In this document: one piece after another, positions 39,941 to 50,687 of the stretch
Numbering within the stretch: position 1 is the first letter of the stretch
How the letters are laid out: each line of letters begins with the position of its first letter
Assembly (NCBI GenBank): GCA_903822975.1
Contig: CAIJRD010000013.1
Span: 1 to 64,000 of the forward strand
Origin: an uncultured Sinobacteraceae bacterium
Lineage (GTDB): Bacteria > Pseudomonadota > Gammaproteobacteria > Nevskiales > Nevskiaceae
Direction of reading: 5' to 3'
Length of the DNA stretch: 64,000 nt
The notes under the pieces: model-generated
Database searches by the model: none
What the model saw: the letters and a program-made list of their open reading frames with translations, nothing else
What the model was told of the DNA's origin: nothing
Made by a program: the position numbers and the translations under genes

Positions 39941-42091
39941 ATGAATCAGTCACAGACCGAAGACGGCGTCCGCACGCATTACCGTGCCTGCAATCTTTGC
40001 GAAGCGATTTGCGGACTCGAAATCCGCGTGCGCGGCCGCGAAATTTTGTCGATCCGTGGCGACGAGGCCGACCCGCTTTCGCGCGGGCACATCTGTCCGA
40101 AGGCCATCGCGCTAAAGGACATCCAGGAAGACCCCAATCGGCTGCGCAAGCCGATCAAGCGAACCGCCGACGGCTGGCAGGAAATCGGCTGGGACGAAGC
40201 GCTCGACTATGCCGCGGAACGTCTGGTCGAGATCCAGCGCACGCACGGCGGCGATGCGATCGCCAGTTATCTCGGCAACCCGACGGTGCACAACTACGGC
40301 TCGATGACGCATGCGCCCCGCCTGCTGCAGACGCTGAAATCGCGCACGCGTTTTTCGGCAACCTCGGTCGATCAACTGCCGCATCAGCTGCTGGCCTTCT
40401 GGATGTACGGCCATCAGTTGTTGGTACCGATCGCCGATATCGATCGCTGCGATTACTTCCTGGTGCTCGGTGCGAATCCGATGGCGTCCAACGGCAGCCT
40501 GATGACCGTGCCGGACTTCCGCAACCGCCTGAAGGCGCTGCAGGCGCGCGGCGGCAAAATGGTGGTGCTCGACCCGCGGCGCAGCGAAACCGCCGAGGTC
40601 GCCGACGAACATCACTTCGTGCATCCGGGTACCGACGCCGCCTTCATGCTCGGTTTGTTGCACGTCATTTTCGACGAACAACTCACGCGGCTCGATCGTC
40701 TTGGCGAATTCGCCGACGGCATCGAAGCCGCGCGCGAGGCGATTGCAGCACTGGATCTCGATCTGCTCGCCGCGCACTGCGGTGTGCTTGCGCCGGTGAT
40801 CCGCCGTATCGCGCGTGAATTCGCTGCCGCCGACAGTGCTGCGGCCTATGGCCGCATGGGTGTCTCGACGCAGCAGTTCGGCACGCTGACGCAGTGGTGC
40901 ATCCAACTGCTCAATATCGTCACCGGCAATCTCGATCGCGCCGGCGGTGCCATGTTCACGCGCGCGGCAGTCGACATGGTCGACTCGCCGGTGTCGCGAC
41001 CGGGGCACTTCGGCAAATGGAACAGCCGAGTGCGCGGACTGCCGGAGTTCGCCGGCGAATTGCCAGTCGCCGCGCTCGCCGAAGAAATCCTCACGCCATC
41101 GACCGATCCGCAGCGTCCGGCGATCCGTGCGCTGATCACCAGCGCCGGCAATCCGGTGCTGTCAACGCCCAACGGGGCACAACTGGATCGCGCACTGGCG
41201 AGCCTGGATTTCATGCTGTCGGTCGACCTGTACCTGAACGAGACGACGCGCCACGCGCACCTGATTCTGCCGCCGACGCCGACCCTCGAGCACGATCATT
41301 ACGATCTGATCTTCCACGTCTTCGCAGTACGTAATACGGCGCGCTACAGCGAGCCGCTGTTCGACAAGCCGGAAGGCGCGCTGCACGACTGGGAAATCTT
41401 CGAAGGCCTCGGCACACGTCTCGCCGCCAGGCTCGGCGCAAAGCGCGATCCTTTCCCAACGCCGGCGCAGATCATCGACATGGGTTTGCGCAGCGGACCG
41501 TACGGTGCCATGCGTAAGCACCCGACCGGGCTCAGTCTGAAGATGCTGCAGCAGCAGCCGCATGGCGTGGACCTCGGGGCGATGGAGGCCTGCCTGCCGC
41601 AGCGGCTGTTCCACAAGGACAAGCGCATTCAGTGCGCACCGCCCGAGCTGTTGTTCGAATTGCAGCGCTTCGTCGCCGAACTCGCCTCGCCGCGGGCGGA
41701 GACCTCGCTCAAGCTGATCGGTCGCCGCCATCTGCGCAGCAACAATTCCTGGATGCACAACTACACGCGGCTGGTGAAAGGTCCGGCGCGCACGCAGTTG
41801 TTAATGCACCCGGCCGATCTCGCGCTGCATGGTCTCAGTGACGGTTCCCGCGTCGCCGTGCGTTCACGCGTCGGCCGTGTTGAAGTCGAGGTCAGCGCGA
41901 GCGACGAAATGATGCGCGGCGTCGTCAGCCTGCCGCATGGCTGGGGACATGCGCGCAGCGGCACGCGCCTCGACGTGGCACGGGCGCATGCCGGCGTCAG
42001 CAACAACGATCTGACCGACGAGACCTTCCTCGACGCGGTTTGCGGCAACGCGGCTTTGAACGGCGTGCCGGTCACGGTCGAAGCGCTGTAA
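39941..42091 (+). CDS. Molybdopterin-dependent oxidoreductase (4Fe-4S N-terminus)
   Basis: ACNLCEAICGLEIRVRGREILSIRGDEADPLSRGHICPKAIALKD; molybdopterin-binding and dinucleotide-binding domain motifs. Confidence 0.92.
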   Translation: MNQSQTEDGVRTHYRACNLCEAICGLEIRVRGREILSIRGDEADPLSRGHICPKAIALKDIQEDPNRLRKPIKRTADGWQEIGWDEALDYAAERLVEIQRTHGGDAIASYLGNPTVHNYGSMTHAPRLLQTLKSRTRFSATSVDQLPHQLLAFWMYGHQLLVPIADIDRCDYFLVLGANPMASNGSLMTVPDFRNRLKALQARGGKMVVLDPRRSETAEVADEHHFVHPGTDAAFMLGLLHVIFDEQLTRLDRLGEFADGIEAAREAIAALDLDLLAAHCGVLAPVIRRIAREFAAADSAAAYGRMGVSTQQFGTLTQWCIQLLNIVTGNLDRAGGAMFTRAAVDMVDSPVSRPGHFGKWNSRVRGLPEFAGELPVAALAEEILTPSTDPQRPAIRALITSAGNPVLSTPNGAQLDRALASLDFMLSVDLYLNETTRHAHLILPPTPTLEHDHYDLIFHVFAVRNTARYSEPLFDKPEGALHDWEIFEGLGTRLAARLGAKRDPFPTPAQIIDMGLRSGPYGAMRKHPTGLSLKMLQQQPHGVDLGAMEACLPQRLFHKDKRIQCAPPELLFELQRFVAELASPRAETSLKLIGRRHLRSNNSWMHNYTRLVKGPARTQLLMHPADLALHGLSDGSRVAVRSRVGRVEVEVSASDEMMRGVVSLPHGWGHARSGTRLDVARAHAGVSNNDLTDETFLDAVCGNAALNGVPVTVEAL

Positions 42092-42462
42092 GGCGCTTAC
42101 GCGCGAGGGCGCGCACGCAGCGACAGCGTGTCGCGCTCGATTCGTGTGGTGCCGTCTCTTGGCGCCGTGCCCAGGTCCTTGCGATCGCCGCTGGTAGAAA
42201 CTTGCCGGCGGACTCGCGGACTCGCGGACTCGTGGACGCCGCGGCGGCGACCTCGTGAGGCCGCTTGAACGGCAGGCGACACGATGCCCGTCGCCTGCTC
42301 AAGGCACACCTCAGGCTCGCAACCATATCGGCAAGCAAGGCTGCGAGTGACGGATCGACGGCATCGGCTCAGGCGCTGTCTCCAAGTTGCCGGCTTGCAC
42401 TGCCCAGTCGGACTGCCAGAGGGCGCTGCCGAGTTGCGTTGTCGCGGCGCTAAACTATCGGC

Positions 42463-43536
42463 GTGACACGGTTCGACCTCCTCAAGAAAATCCTGCCATT
42501 CGGTGCGGCCGTGTTGCTCTGCGGCTGTTCGAGCCTGTCGTACTACAGCCAGCTGGCACGCGGCGAATACCAATTGCTCGATGCGCGCCGACCGATCGCC
42601 GACGTGCTGGCCGATCCGGCTGTCGATCCGCATCTGAAGCAGCGCCTGCAGCTCGCTCAAAGCGCACGCGCGTTCGCATCCGAGCACTTGAAGCTGCCCA
42701 GCAACGGCAGCTACACCCTGTACGCGGACCTCGGCCGCGACAGTGCGCTGTGGAATGTGTTCGCGACAACCGAGTTGTCGTTGGCGCCCTTGACCCATTG
42801 CTTCCCGATCGCGGGCTGTGTCGCTTATCGCGGCTACTACTCGCAGGCCGCGGCGCAGGCCGAAGCCGCTCGGTTGCAGGTGGCCGGTTACGACGTCTAT
42901 GTCGGCAGCGTGCCGGCGTACTCAACTCTCGGCTGGTTTGACGATCCGATCCTCAACACCATGCTCGGCTGGAACGACGACCGGCTCGACAGCGGCATCT
43001 TTCACGAACTCGCGCATCAGCAGCTGTATCTGAAAGGCGATACCGCGTTCAACGAATCCTTTGCGACCTTCGTCGAACAGGAAGGGCTGCGTCAGTGGCA
43101 CGCCGCGCGCAATCTGCCGACGCAGGACAACCTCGCCGAGCAGCGCGAGCAGCAGTTCACCGCGCTGGTGCTGGCGACGCGCGAGCGTCTGGCGAAGCTG
43201 TACGCGAGTGGGCAGCCGGCCGACGCGCTGCGTCGCGGCAAGCAGCTCGAATTTGCACAGCTGCGCAGCGACTACCGCGCGCTGCGCGATGGCCCTTGGG
43301 CGGGCTATGCCGGTTACGACGGCTGGTTCAACAGCGAAATCAACAACGCAAGGCTGCTGCCCTTCGGCCTGTATCACACCTGGGTGCCTGCATTTGCAGC
43401 GCTCTACGCAAAATCGAACGGCGACTGGCCGGCGTTCTATGCGGCAGCGAAATCGCTCGCCGCCGAGCCGCCGGCCGCGCGCCAGCTGGCGTTGGAAAGC
43501 TTGAGTCGGCAGGCCGATGCGGTGGCACAGCGATGA
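42463..43536 (+). CDS. Predicted aminopeptidase-type lipoprotein (PF10023-like)
   Basis: Lipobox LLCGCSSLSYYSQLARGEYQLLDARRPI; FHELAHQQLYLKGDTAFNESFATFVEQEG (HExxH-like zinc motif). Confidence 0.88.
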   Translation: MTRFDLLKKILPFGAAVLLCGCSSLSYYSQLARGEYQLLDARRPIADVLADPAVDPHLKQRLQLAQSARAFASEHLKLPSNGSYTLYADLGRDSALWNVFATTELSLAPLTHCFPIAGCVAYRGYYSQAAAQAEAARLQVAGYDVYVGSVPAYSTLGWFDDPILNTMLGWNDDRLDSGIFHELAHQQLYLKGDTAFNESFATFVEQEGLRQWHAARNLPTQDNLAEQREQQFTALVLATRERLAKLYASGQPADALRRGKQLEFAQLRSDYRALRDGPWAGYAGYDGWFNSEINNARLLPFGLYHTWVPAFAALYAKSNGDWPAFYAAAKSLAAEPPAARQLALESLSRQADAVAQR

Positions 43537-44258
43537 CCCGCATCTTCGTCGACGACGTGCTTGCGGCCGGCAGCGAACGCGATCTGCCGGACGATGCCGC
43601 GCATCACCTGGCGCAAGTGCTCCGTGCACGGGCGGGCGATGCACTGGTGTTGTTCGATGGCCGCGGTGGCGAATACGAGGCTGAAATTCTGCTTGCCGAG
43701 CGCCGCCGCGTGCGCGTCAGGATCACCGCACATCGGGCGGTGGATCGCGAGTCCAAACTTGAATTGCGCCTTGCGCAGTGCGTGTCCAAAGGCGAGCGCA
43801 TGGACTACACGTTGCAGAAGGCGGTGGAGCTGGGGGTTGCGCAGCTCGTGCCGCTGTTATCCGCGCGTAGCGTGGTCAAGCTCGATGCCGAGCGCTGGGA
43901 CAAGAAGCTTGAACATTGGCGCGGCGTCATCGTCTCGGCTTGCGAACAATCGGGCCGTACGCGGGTGCCGAGTCTTGCGCCCGTGCAGAAGCTCGAGCAC
44001 TGGCTGGCCGCCAGCGACGACGGCGATCTGCGCCTGATCCTCGCACCCGGCGCGGGCGCGACCCTGCGCACGCTGCCGGCGGCCTCGCGCATCAGCCTGC
44101 TGGTGGGCCCCGAAGGCGGGTTCAGCGACGACGAAATCGCGCTGGCGCAGCGCCACGGCTTCGTCGCGCTCGGGCTCGGACCCCGTGTGCTGCGTACCGA
44201 AACCGCCGGGGTAGCCGCGCTGGCGGCCCTGCAGGCATTGCACGGCGATCTCGGCTAA
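43533..44258 (+). CDS. rsmE: 16S rRNA (uracil1498-N3)-methyltransferase
   Basis: KAVELGVAQLVPLLSARSVVKL...WRGVIVSACEQSGRTRVP...LLVGPEGGFSDDEIALAQRHGFVALGLGPRVLRTETA. Confidence 0.94.
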   Translation: MTRIFVDDVLAAGSERDLPDDAAHHLAQVLRARAGDALVLFDGRGGEYEAEILLAERRRVRVRITAHRAVDRESKLELRLAQCVSKGERMDYTLQKAVELGVAQLVPLLSARSVVKLDAERWDKKLEHWRGVIVSACEQSGRTRVPSLAPVQKLEHWLAASDDGDLRLILAPGAGATLRTLPAASRISLLVGPEGGFSDDEIALAQRHGFVALGLGPRVLRTETAGVAALAALQALHGDLG

Positions 44259-44268
44259 GCTTTCGGAC

Positions 44269-45591
44269 ATGCTGATCCGCAATGCAGTACTGATCAACGA
44301 AGGGCGCCGCAGCGAGTCCGACCTGCTGATTCGCGGCGCGCGTATCGAGCGCATCGCGCCGCACATCGCAGCGCCTGCCGGCGTCGAAGTGATCGACGCC
44401 AACGGCCGGCTGCTGCTGCCGGGCCTGATCGACGACCAGGTGCACTTCCGCGAGCCCGGCCTCACGGCCAAGGGCGATCTCGCAAGCGAATCGGCGGCGG
44501 CGGTGGCGGGCGGCATCACCAGCTTCATGGATATGCCGAACGTCAACCCGCAGACGATCACGCGCGCAGCGCTCGCTGCGAAGTACGACCTCGCCAGCGG
44601 GCGCTGCCATGCGAACTATGCGTTCTACATGGGCACCACCAACGACAACCTCGCCGAACTCGAAGCGCTGCAGAAAGGCGAGGCCTGCGCGATCAAGATT
44701 TTCATGGGTGCCTCCACCGGCAACATGCTGGTGGACAATCCGGACACGCTGGAGAAAATCTTCGCGCGCGCACCGGTGATGATCGTCACGCACTGCGAAG
44801 ACACGCCGATGATCAAGCGCGCAGAAGATGCGGCGCGTGAGAAGTATGGCGAAGACGTGCCGTTCTCGGAGCATCCGCATATTCGCTCGGCCGCTGCCTG
44901 CTACAAGTCCACCGAACTCGCAGTGGGGCTGGCGAAGAAGCACGGCACGCGACTGCATGTTCTGCATTTGACCAGCGCCAGCGAACTGCCGTTCTTCGCC
45001 GCCGGTCCAGCCGACAAGAAGCAGATTTCGGTCGAAGTCTGCGTGCATCACCTGTATTTCGACGAATCGCGCTATGCCGATCTTGGATCCTGGCTGAAGT
45101 GCAACCCGGCGGTGAAGAGTGCGGCCGATCGCAGCGCGCTGGTTGCGGCGCTGCGTCTGGGTGTGATCGACATCATCGCCACCGACCACGCGCCGCACAC
45201 GCGAGCAGAAAAAGCGCAGAGCTATTTCAAGGCGCCATCGGGACTGCCGCTGGTGCAGCACGCCTTGCTGGCACTGCTGGAATTGGCCGAGCGCGGCGAA
45301 CTCGATCTGGAAACCATCGTGCAGCGTGCCTGCCATTCCCCGGCGCTGCGATTCGGCGTGACCGAGCGCGGCTTCCTGCGAGAGGGCTATTACGCCGACC
45401 TGGTGCTGGTCGATCCCAAGGCGGGCACCAGCGTCACCACCGAATCGCTGCGTTACAAGTGCGGTTGGAGTCCGTTCGAAGGCCACCACTTCAACGCCCG
45501 TATCGACACCACCTGGGTCAATGGCACGATCGCGTATCGCGATGGCCGCCTCAACCCGCAGCCGCTCGGACAGCGTCTCGCCTTTGGCTGA
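44269..45591 (+). CDS. pyrC: Dihydroorotase / amidohydrolase (class I-like)
   Basis: GRLLLPGLIDDQVHFREPGLTAKGDLASESAAAVAGGITSFMDMPN; ATDHAPHTRAEK. Confidence 0.88.
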   Translation: MLIRNAVLINEGRRSESDLLIRGARIERIAPHIAAPAGVEVIDANGRLLLPGLIDDQVHFREPGLTAKGDLASESAAAVAGGITSFMDMPNVNPQTITRAALAAKYDLASGRCHANYAFYMGTTNDNLAELEALQKGEACAIKIFMGASTGNMLVDNPDTLEKIFARAPVMIVTHCEDTPMIKRAEDAAREKYGEDVPFSEHPHIRSAAACYKSTELAVGLAKKHGTRLHVLHLTSASELPFFAAGPADKKQISVEVCVHHLYFDESRYADLGSWLKCNPAVKSAADRSALVAALRLGVIDIIATDHAPHTRAEKAQSYFKAPSGLPLVQHALLALLELAERGELDLETIVQRACHSPALRFGVTERGFLREGYYADLVLVDPKAGTSVTTESLRYKCGWSPFEGHHFNARIDTTWVNGTIAYRDGRLNPQPLGQRLAFG

Positions 45592-45622
45592 TCCCGGCGG
45601 ATCGTCGGGTCCGGTCGAACAC

Positions 45623-46588
45623 ATGGCCCGTCCGGCCGAGTTGCCAACCGTGGACGACATCGCTGCCGCCGCGCTTCGCATCGCACCCTACATCCTGCGC
45701 ACGCCGGTGTTGCACACGCCGGAGCTCGATGCACGCGCCGGCTGCAGCCTGCTGTTCAAATGCGAGAACCTGCAACTCGGCGGCGCCTTCAAGCTGCGCG
45801 GCGCAACCAACGCGGTTCGCAGCCTCGACGAGGCCAGTGCGCGTGCCGGTGTTGCCACGCATTCTTCCGGCAACCATGGCGCCGCACTCGCGCGTGCGGC
45901 GCGCGCGCGCGGGATTCCCTGTCACGTGGTCGTGCCGGTCGGCGCGGTCGCCGCCAAGCTGCGCAACATCGAAGAGCAGGGTGCGGTACTGCATCGCTGT
46001 GCGCCGACGCTGGCCGCGCGCGAGGCCGCATTGCTGAAAGTCCTGGCGAGTACCGGCGCGGTGATGATCCATCCCTACGACGACGCGCGCGTGATTGCCG
46101 GGCAGGGCACCGTGGTGCGTGAATTTCTGGAAGATCAGCCGGATCTCGATGTCGTCATTGCGCCGATCGGTGGCGGTGGGCTGGTCGGCGGCAGCGCGCT
46201 GGCGGTGCGTGCCCACGCGCGGCCGGTGCGCATGATCGCAGCCGAACCGAGCGGTGCCGACGATGCGGCGCGCTCGTTCGAAGCCGGCACGCGGCTCAGC
46301 GATGGGCCGCGCGAAACCATTGCCGATGGCCTGCGCGGCAGCATCGGCGTGCGTAACTTCGCGCTGTTGCGCGCGCATGTCGATGCGGTGTGGCGCGTCG
46401 ATGAGGCCGCCATCGTCGCCGCGATGCGGCTGCTGTGGGAGCGCTTGCGCGTCATCGTCGAGCCGTCGAGCGCAGTCGCGCTGGCAGCCGTACTGGCGCA
46501 CCGCGAGCAGCTCGCCGGCCTGCGCGTCGGCGTCGTTCTGAGCGGCGGCAACGTCGATCTCGACGACCTGCCGTTCAAGCGAAATTGA
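45623..46588 (+). CDS. Threonine/serine dehydratase-like PLP enzyme
   Basis: FKCENLQLGGAFKLRGATNAVRSL; SSGNHGAALARAARARGIPCHVVVP; IGGGGLVGGSAL. Confidence 0.9.
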   Translation: MARPAELPTVDDIAAAALRIAPYILRTPVLHTPELDARAGCSLLFKCENLQLGGAFKLRGATNAVRSLDEASARAGVATHSSGNHGAALARAARARGIPCHVVVPVGAVAAKLRNIEEQGAVLHRCAPTLAAREAALLKVLASTGAVMIHPYDDARVIAGQGTVVREFLEDQPDLDVVIAPIGGGGLVGGSALAVRAHARPVRMIAAEPSGADDAARSFEAGTRLSDGPRETIADGLRGSIGVRNFALLRAHVDAVWRVDEAAIVAAMRLLWERLRVIVEPSSAVALAAVLAHREQLAGLRVGVVLSGGNVDLDDLPFKRN

Positions 46589-46595
46589 CGCCAGC

Positions 46596-47189
46596 ATGAG
46601 TGCAAGCACACCGGTCGAGCCGAAACGTTGCGCCTGGGCGGGCAGCACGCCGCTGATGTGCGAATACCACGACCACGAATGGGGCGTGCCGCAGCACGAC
46701 GACCGCGTGCTGTTCGAATTCCTGATTCTCGAAGGCGCGCAAGCGGGCTTGAGCTGGCGCACGATCCTGCAGCGGCGTGAGGGTTATCGCCGTGCCTTTC
46801 ACGCCTTCGACGCCAAGAAAATTGCGCGCTACACCGATGCCGACCGTGTACGCCTGATGGCCGACGCCGGCATCATTCGCAACCGCTTGAAGATCGAGGC
46901 CGCGATCGGCAATGCCAAGGCCTATCTGGCGCTATGCAAGGCGCACGGCAGCCTCGACGCCTGGTTATGGCAACACGTCGATGGCACGCCGCTGGTCAAT
47001 CGGCGCAAGGACGGCACGGTGCCGGCGCGAACCGAATTGTCCGATCGGATCAGCAAGGAACTGCTCGGGCTCGGCTTCAAGTTCGTCGGCAGCACCATTA
47101 TTTACGCCTATCTGCAGGCGGTGGGCGTGGTCAACGATCATGCGCCCGACTGTTTCAGGTATCAGCCCCTGAGTCGCGGCCGCGCCTAA
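46596..47189 (+). CDS. tag: DNA-3-methyladenine glycosylase I
   Basis: RCAWAGSTPLMCEYHDHEWGVPQHDDRVLFEFLILEGAQAGLSWRTILQRREGYRRAF; GSTIIYAYLQAVGVVNDHAPDC. Confidence 0.95.
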   Translation: MSASTPVEPKRCAWAGSTPLMCEYHDHEWGVPQHDDRVLFEFLILEGAQAGLSWRTILQRREGYRRAFHAFDAKKIARYTDADRVRLMADAGIIRNRLKIEAAIGNAKAYLALCKAHGSLDAWLWQHVDGTPLVNRRKDGTVPARTELSDRISKELLGLGFKFVGSTIIYAYLQAVGVVNDHAPDCFRYQPLSRGRA

Positions 47190-47299
47190 GGCGAACCCGC
47201 CGCGCAAGGAATCGCGACCTGATTCGGCGGGTGAGTCGCCCAATGGGTTGCACGCTTTGCCGCCCAGTTCTGCGCTGGTGCGGCCGAGCTATTGCCGGC

Positions 47300-48676
47300 T
47301 TAGTTGATCGAGCGCCAGCGCGTGCCCTGTGCGGAGTCTTCGATCAGGATGCCGCGGGCTTTCAGCTCGTCACGAATACGATCGGACTCGGCAAAATTGC
47401 GCGCCTTCTTGGCTTCGGCGCGTTGTGCAACAAGTCGATCGATCTCTTCGTTCGACACACTTCCTGCGGCGGTCGAATGGCTGAACCATGCGGCCGGATC
47501 GGCTTGCAGGATGCCGAGCACCGAGCCGGCATCGAGCAGCTGCGCGCGCAGCCGCGCCTTGTCGTCGGCGGATTCAGCCTTGTTCAGCGCACGTGCGAGT
47601 TCAAACAGCTCGGCCAGTGCTGCCGGCGTGTTGAGATCGTCGTCGAGCGCTGCAAGGAAAGCGTCGGGCGCTACCGCATCGGTAGCGGGTGCCACATCCG
47701 CGGTATCGCGCAGCGCGCCGTACAGGCGGTCGAGCTTGCGGCGCGCGTCGGCCAGGGCTTCGTCGTTCCAGTCGAGCGGTTGTCGGTAGTGGCCGGTCAG
47801 TAGTGCCAGTCGCACAGCTTCGCCCGGTGCGTGCTTCAGAATCTCGCGCACCAGCAGCACGTTGCCGATCGACTTGGACATCTTCTCGCTGTCCATCGTC
47901 AGGAAGCCGTTGTGCAGCCAGTAGCGCGAGAACACTGCGCCGCCGTGCGCGCAGGTCGATTGCGCGCGTTCGTTCTCATGATGCGGGAACACCAGATCGT
48001 GGCCGCCGCCATGAATGTCGATGGTGTCGCCGAGTAGCGCTTCGGCCATCGCCGAGCATTCGATGTGCCAGCCTGGACGGCCGCGGCCCCAGGGCGAATC
48101 CCAGCCCGGCAGTTCCGGCGGCGAGGGCTTCCACAGCACGAAGTCGCCGGCGTCTTTCTTGTAGGGCGCGACTTCTACGCGTGCGCCAGCGAGCAGTTCG
48201 CGCGGATCGCGTTTCGACAGCTGGCCGTAGTCGGGATAGCTGGCGACGCTGAACAGGACGTGAGCTTCAGCGGCGTAGGCGTGCTTCGATGCAATCAAAC
48301 GCTCGATCATCGAAATGATCTGCGGCAGGTGCTCGGTCACGCGCGGTTCGAAGTCGGTGGGCGCAACGCCGAGGGCTGCGAGGTCTTCGTGATAGGCGGC
48401 GGCAAAGCGCGCGGTGATCACGCCGATCTCGACGCCTTCCTTGGCAGCGGCGGCATTGATCTTGTCGTCGATGTCGGTGATGTTGCGTGCGTAATCGACG
48501 CGCGGATAGCGGCGCCGCAGCAGTCGCGCGAGCACGTCGAACACCACCGCCGGACGTGCATTGCCGATGTGCGCGTAGGAGTAAACCGTAGGCCCGCAGA
48601 CGTACATCGTGACCCGCTCGGGGTTCTGCGGAACGAAGGGTTCCTTGCGGCCGCTGGCCGTGTTGTGCAACTGCAT
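47300..48676 (-). CDS. cysS: Cysteinyl-tRNA synthetase
   Basis: [45 protein letters not shown]. Confidence 0.97.
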   Translation of the reverse strand: MQLHNTASGRKEPFVPQNPERVTMYVCGPTVYSYAHIGNARPAVVFDVLARLLRRRYPRVDYARNITDIDDKINAAAAKEGVEIGVITARFAAAYHEDLAALGVAPTDFEPRVTEHLPQIISMIERLIASKHAYAAEAHVLFSVASYPDYGQLSKRDPRELLAGARVEVAPYKKDAGDFVLWKPSPPELPGWDSPWGRGRPGWHIECSAMAEALLGDTIDIHGGGHDLVFPHHENERAQSTCAHGGAVFSRYWLHNGFLTMDSEKMSKSIGNVLLVREILKHAPGEAVRLALLTGHYRQPLDWNDEALADARRKLDRLYGALRDTADVAPATDAVAPDAFLAALDDDLNTPAALAELFELARALNKAESADDKARLRAQLLDAGSVLGILQADPAAWFSHSTAAGSVSNEEIDRLVAQRAEAKKARNFAESDRIRDELKARGILIEDSAQGTRWRSIN

Positions 48677-48745
48677 CGCGGTTCCTGGTGAGCTATAGAA
48701 AAATGCCGCGGAAGGATAGCGCGAAGCGCTGCGGTCCCGCGTGCG

Positions 48746-48877
48746 CTACAGCAGCACGCCCAGGATGAGACCCACGGCGAGCCCGATGGCAAAGCCGACC
48801 GACGCGTAGCGATAGCGCCGCTTCAGGCGCGATCGACCGCGAATCTCGTCGTAGTAGAACAGCGTCTGTACGTTCAC
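48746..48877 (-). CDS. Small single-TM hypothetical protein (about 43 aa, GTG start assumed)
   Basis: VNVQTLFYYDEIRGRSRLKRRYRYASVGFAIGLAVGLILGVLL: basic linker plus one clear TM helix. Confidence 0.4.
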   Translation of the reverse strand: MNVQTLFYYDEIRGRSRLKRRYRYASVGFAIGLAVGLILGVLL

Positions 48878-49020
48878 GGCTTGGGATTGGCGGCGATGGA
48901 GGGCAGCGCAGGCACGACCTTGGTGCGCCGACGTTGAGCCCCATGATGCGCCAAAATGACGGTGACCGCCTGTCAACGGCGGTTGCGCGCAGACTTGGCT
49001 ATTCCTTGGAGTGATCTTGC

Positions 49021-49653
49021 ATGACCCTGCAGACCTGGCTCGCTTTTCTGGTTGCTGCCTGGTTGATCTGCCTGTCGCCGGGCCCCGGGGTGCTGTCGTC
49101 GGTGACTGCCGGCATGCGTTTCGGCTTCCGCCAGGCGCTTTGGAACATCCTGGGCCTGCAACTTGGCGCGCTGGTCGTGCTGGCGATTGTCGGTGTCGGC
49201 ATGGGCGCGCTGCTGGCGACCTCGGTGACGGCGTTCACGGCGATCAAATGGTGCGGCGCCTTGTATCTGATCTTCCTCGGCGTGCAGCAATGGCGTGCGC
49301 CGGCACAGCCGTTGACGCCCGACAGCGCCGCGCTGCCGACGCGCGCATCGAAGGGCACGCTGGTGCTGCGAGGCTTCCTGGTCAATGTCAGCAATCCGAA
49401 GGGCATTCTCTTCACCGCAGCGGTGCTACCGCAGTTCATCACGACGCAGGCGCCGCAATTGCCGCAATACCTGACCGTGGTTGCGACCATGGTGCCGGTC
49501 GACGTCGCCTGCATGACCGGCTACACCGTGCTCGGCGTGCGTGCGTTGAGGCTCTTGCGAAACCCAGACGCGATACGCTGGAGCAATCGCGCTTTCGGTA
49601 GCCTGTTCATCGGCGCCGGTGTGGCGCTTGCCGCGTTCAAGCGCGGCGTCTGA
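49021..49653 (+). CDS. LysE/RhtB family amino-acid exporter
   Basis: FLVAAWLICLSPGPGVLSSVTAGMRFGFRQALWNILGLQLGALV; VNVSNPKGILFTAAVLPQF. Confidence 0.93.
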   Translation: MTLQTWLAFLVAAWLICLSPGPGVLSSVTAGMRFGFRQALWNILGLQLGALVVLAIVGVGMGALLATSVTAFTAIKWCGALYLIFLGVQQWRAPAQPLTPDSAALPTRASKGTLVLRGFLVNVSNPKGILFTAAVLPQFITTQAPQLPQYLTVVATMVPVDVACMTGYTVLGVRALRLLRNPDAIRWSNRAFGSLFIGAGVALAAFKRGV

Positions 49654-49664
49654 AGGAGCTGTCG

Positions 49665-50636
49665 ATGCCGCGTTTTCGCAATCGCTATCCCGCTGCCGAT
49701 CATGGCGGCGGCAATGCGTTGAAATGGATGTTCGAGTTTGCGTTCGAGAAATGGCAGCCGGTCGAATTCCCGTTGGCCCAGAATCGACCCGCCTGGCTTG
49801 CGGCGAACCGCAGCGAGCCGAGCCTGACCTGGATCGGCCACGCCAGCTTCCTGCTGCAACTGGACGGTCTCAACGTGCTGACCGATCCGGTGTTCGGCGC
49901 GCGCGCGTCGCCGTTCACATTCGCCGGTCCGCGACGTCTGACGCCGGTCGGACTGGCGATCAATCAACTGCCGCCGATCGATCTGGTACTGATCTCGCAC
50001 AACCACTACGACCATCTCGACGATGCCAGCGTCCGACGCCTGGCGCAGGATCATCCGCAGGCGCAGTTCGTCGTGCCGCTCGGCCTTAAGGTCTGGTTCG
50101 CCGAGCGCGGCATTACGCGCGTGGTGGAACTCGAATGGTGGCAATCCGCGACGCTCGGTGCGGCACGCGTGACCTCCGTTCCGGTGCAGCATTTCTCGGG
50201 ACGCAGCCTGCGCGATCGCAATGCCACGCAGTGGTGCGGACTGGTGCTCGAACTCGGTGGCCGCCGCGTGCTGTTCGCCGGCGACACCGGCTACTCGAAG
50301 GACTTCGCCGACATCGGCGCGCGCTTTGCGCCGTTCGATCTCGCACTGCTGCCGATCGGTGCTTACGATCCGCGCTGGTTCATGGCGGCGGTGCATGTGA
50401 ATCCGGAAGAGGCGGTGCAGATTCACCTCGACATCGACAGCCGCTTGTCGGTCGCGATGCACTGGGGCACGTTCAGACTGACCTCGGAACCGCTCGATGA
50501 GCCGCCGCAAAGGTTGGCTGCCGCCTTGCGTGCGGCCGGCGTTTCGGAGCAGTCGTTCGTCGTTTATCAGCACGGCGAAACGCGCGTGCTCAACTTCGCA
50601 GCCGATCAGCCCGCGCAAAAAAAAGCGACCGCCTGA
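49665..50636 (+). CDS. MBL-fold metal-dependent hydrolase (NAPE-PLD/UlaG-like)
   Basis: LTWIGHASFLLQLDGLNVLTDPVFGARASPFTFAGPRRLTP; VLISHNHYDHLD; LFAGDTGYSKDF; AMHWGTFRL. Confidence 0.92.
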   Translation: MPRFRNRYPAADHGGGNALKWMFEFAFEKWQPVEFPLAQNRPAWLAANRSEPSLTWIGHASFLLQLDGLNVLTDPVFGARASPFTFAGPRRLTPVGLAINQLPPIDLVLISHNHYDHLDDASVRRLAQDHPQAQFVVPLGLKVWFAERGITRVVELEWWQSATLGAARVTSVPVQHFSGRSLRDRNATQWCGLVLELGGRRVLFAGDTGYSKDFADIGARFAPFDLALLPIGAYDPRWFMAAVHVNPEEAVQIHLDIDSRLSVAMHWGTFRLTSEPLDEPPQRLAAALRAAGVSEQSFVVYQHGETRVLNFAADQPAQKKATA

Positions 50637-50687
50637 GCGGTCGCCGATATCACTTGAACGTTGCCGGCAGCCGCGCCGGCGCGCCGC

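Noticed and set aside
45551-46762. 403-aa minus-strand ORF opposite the dehydratase-like gene
   Set aside because: Shadow ORF; no recognisable motif.
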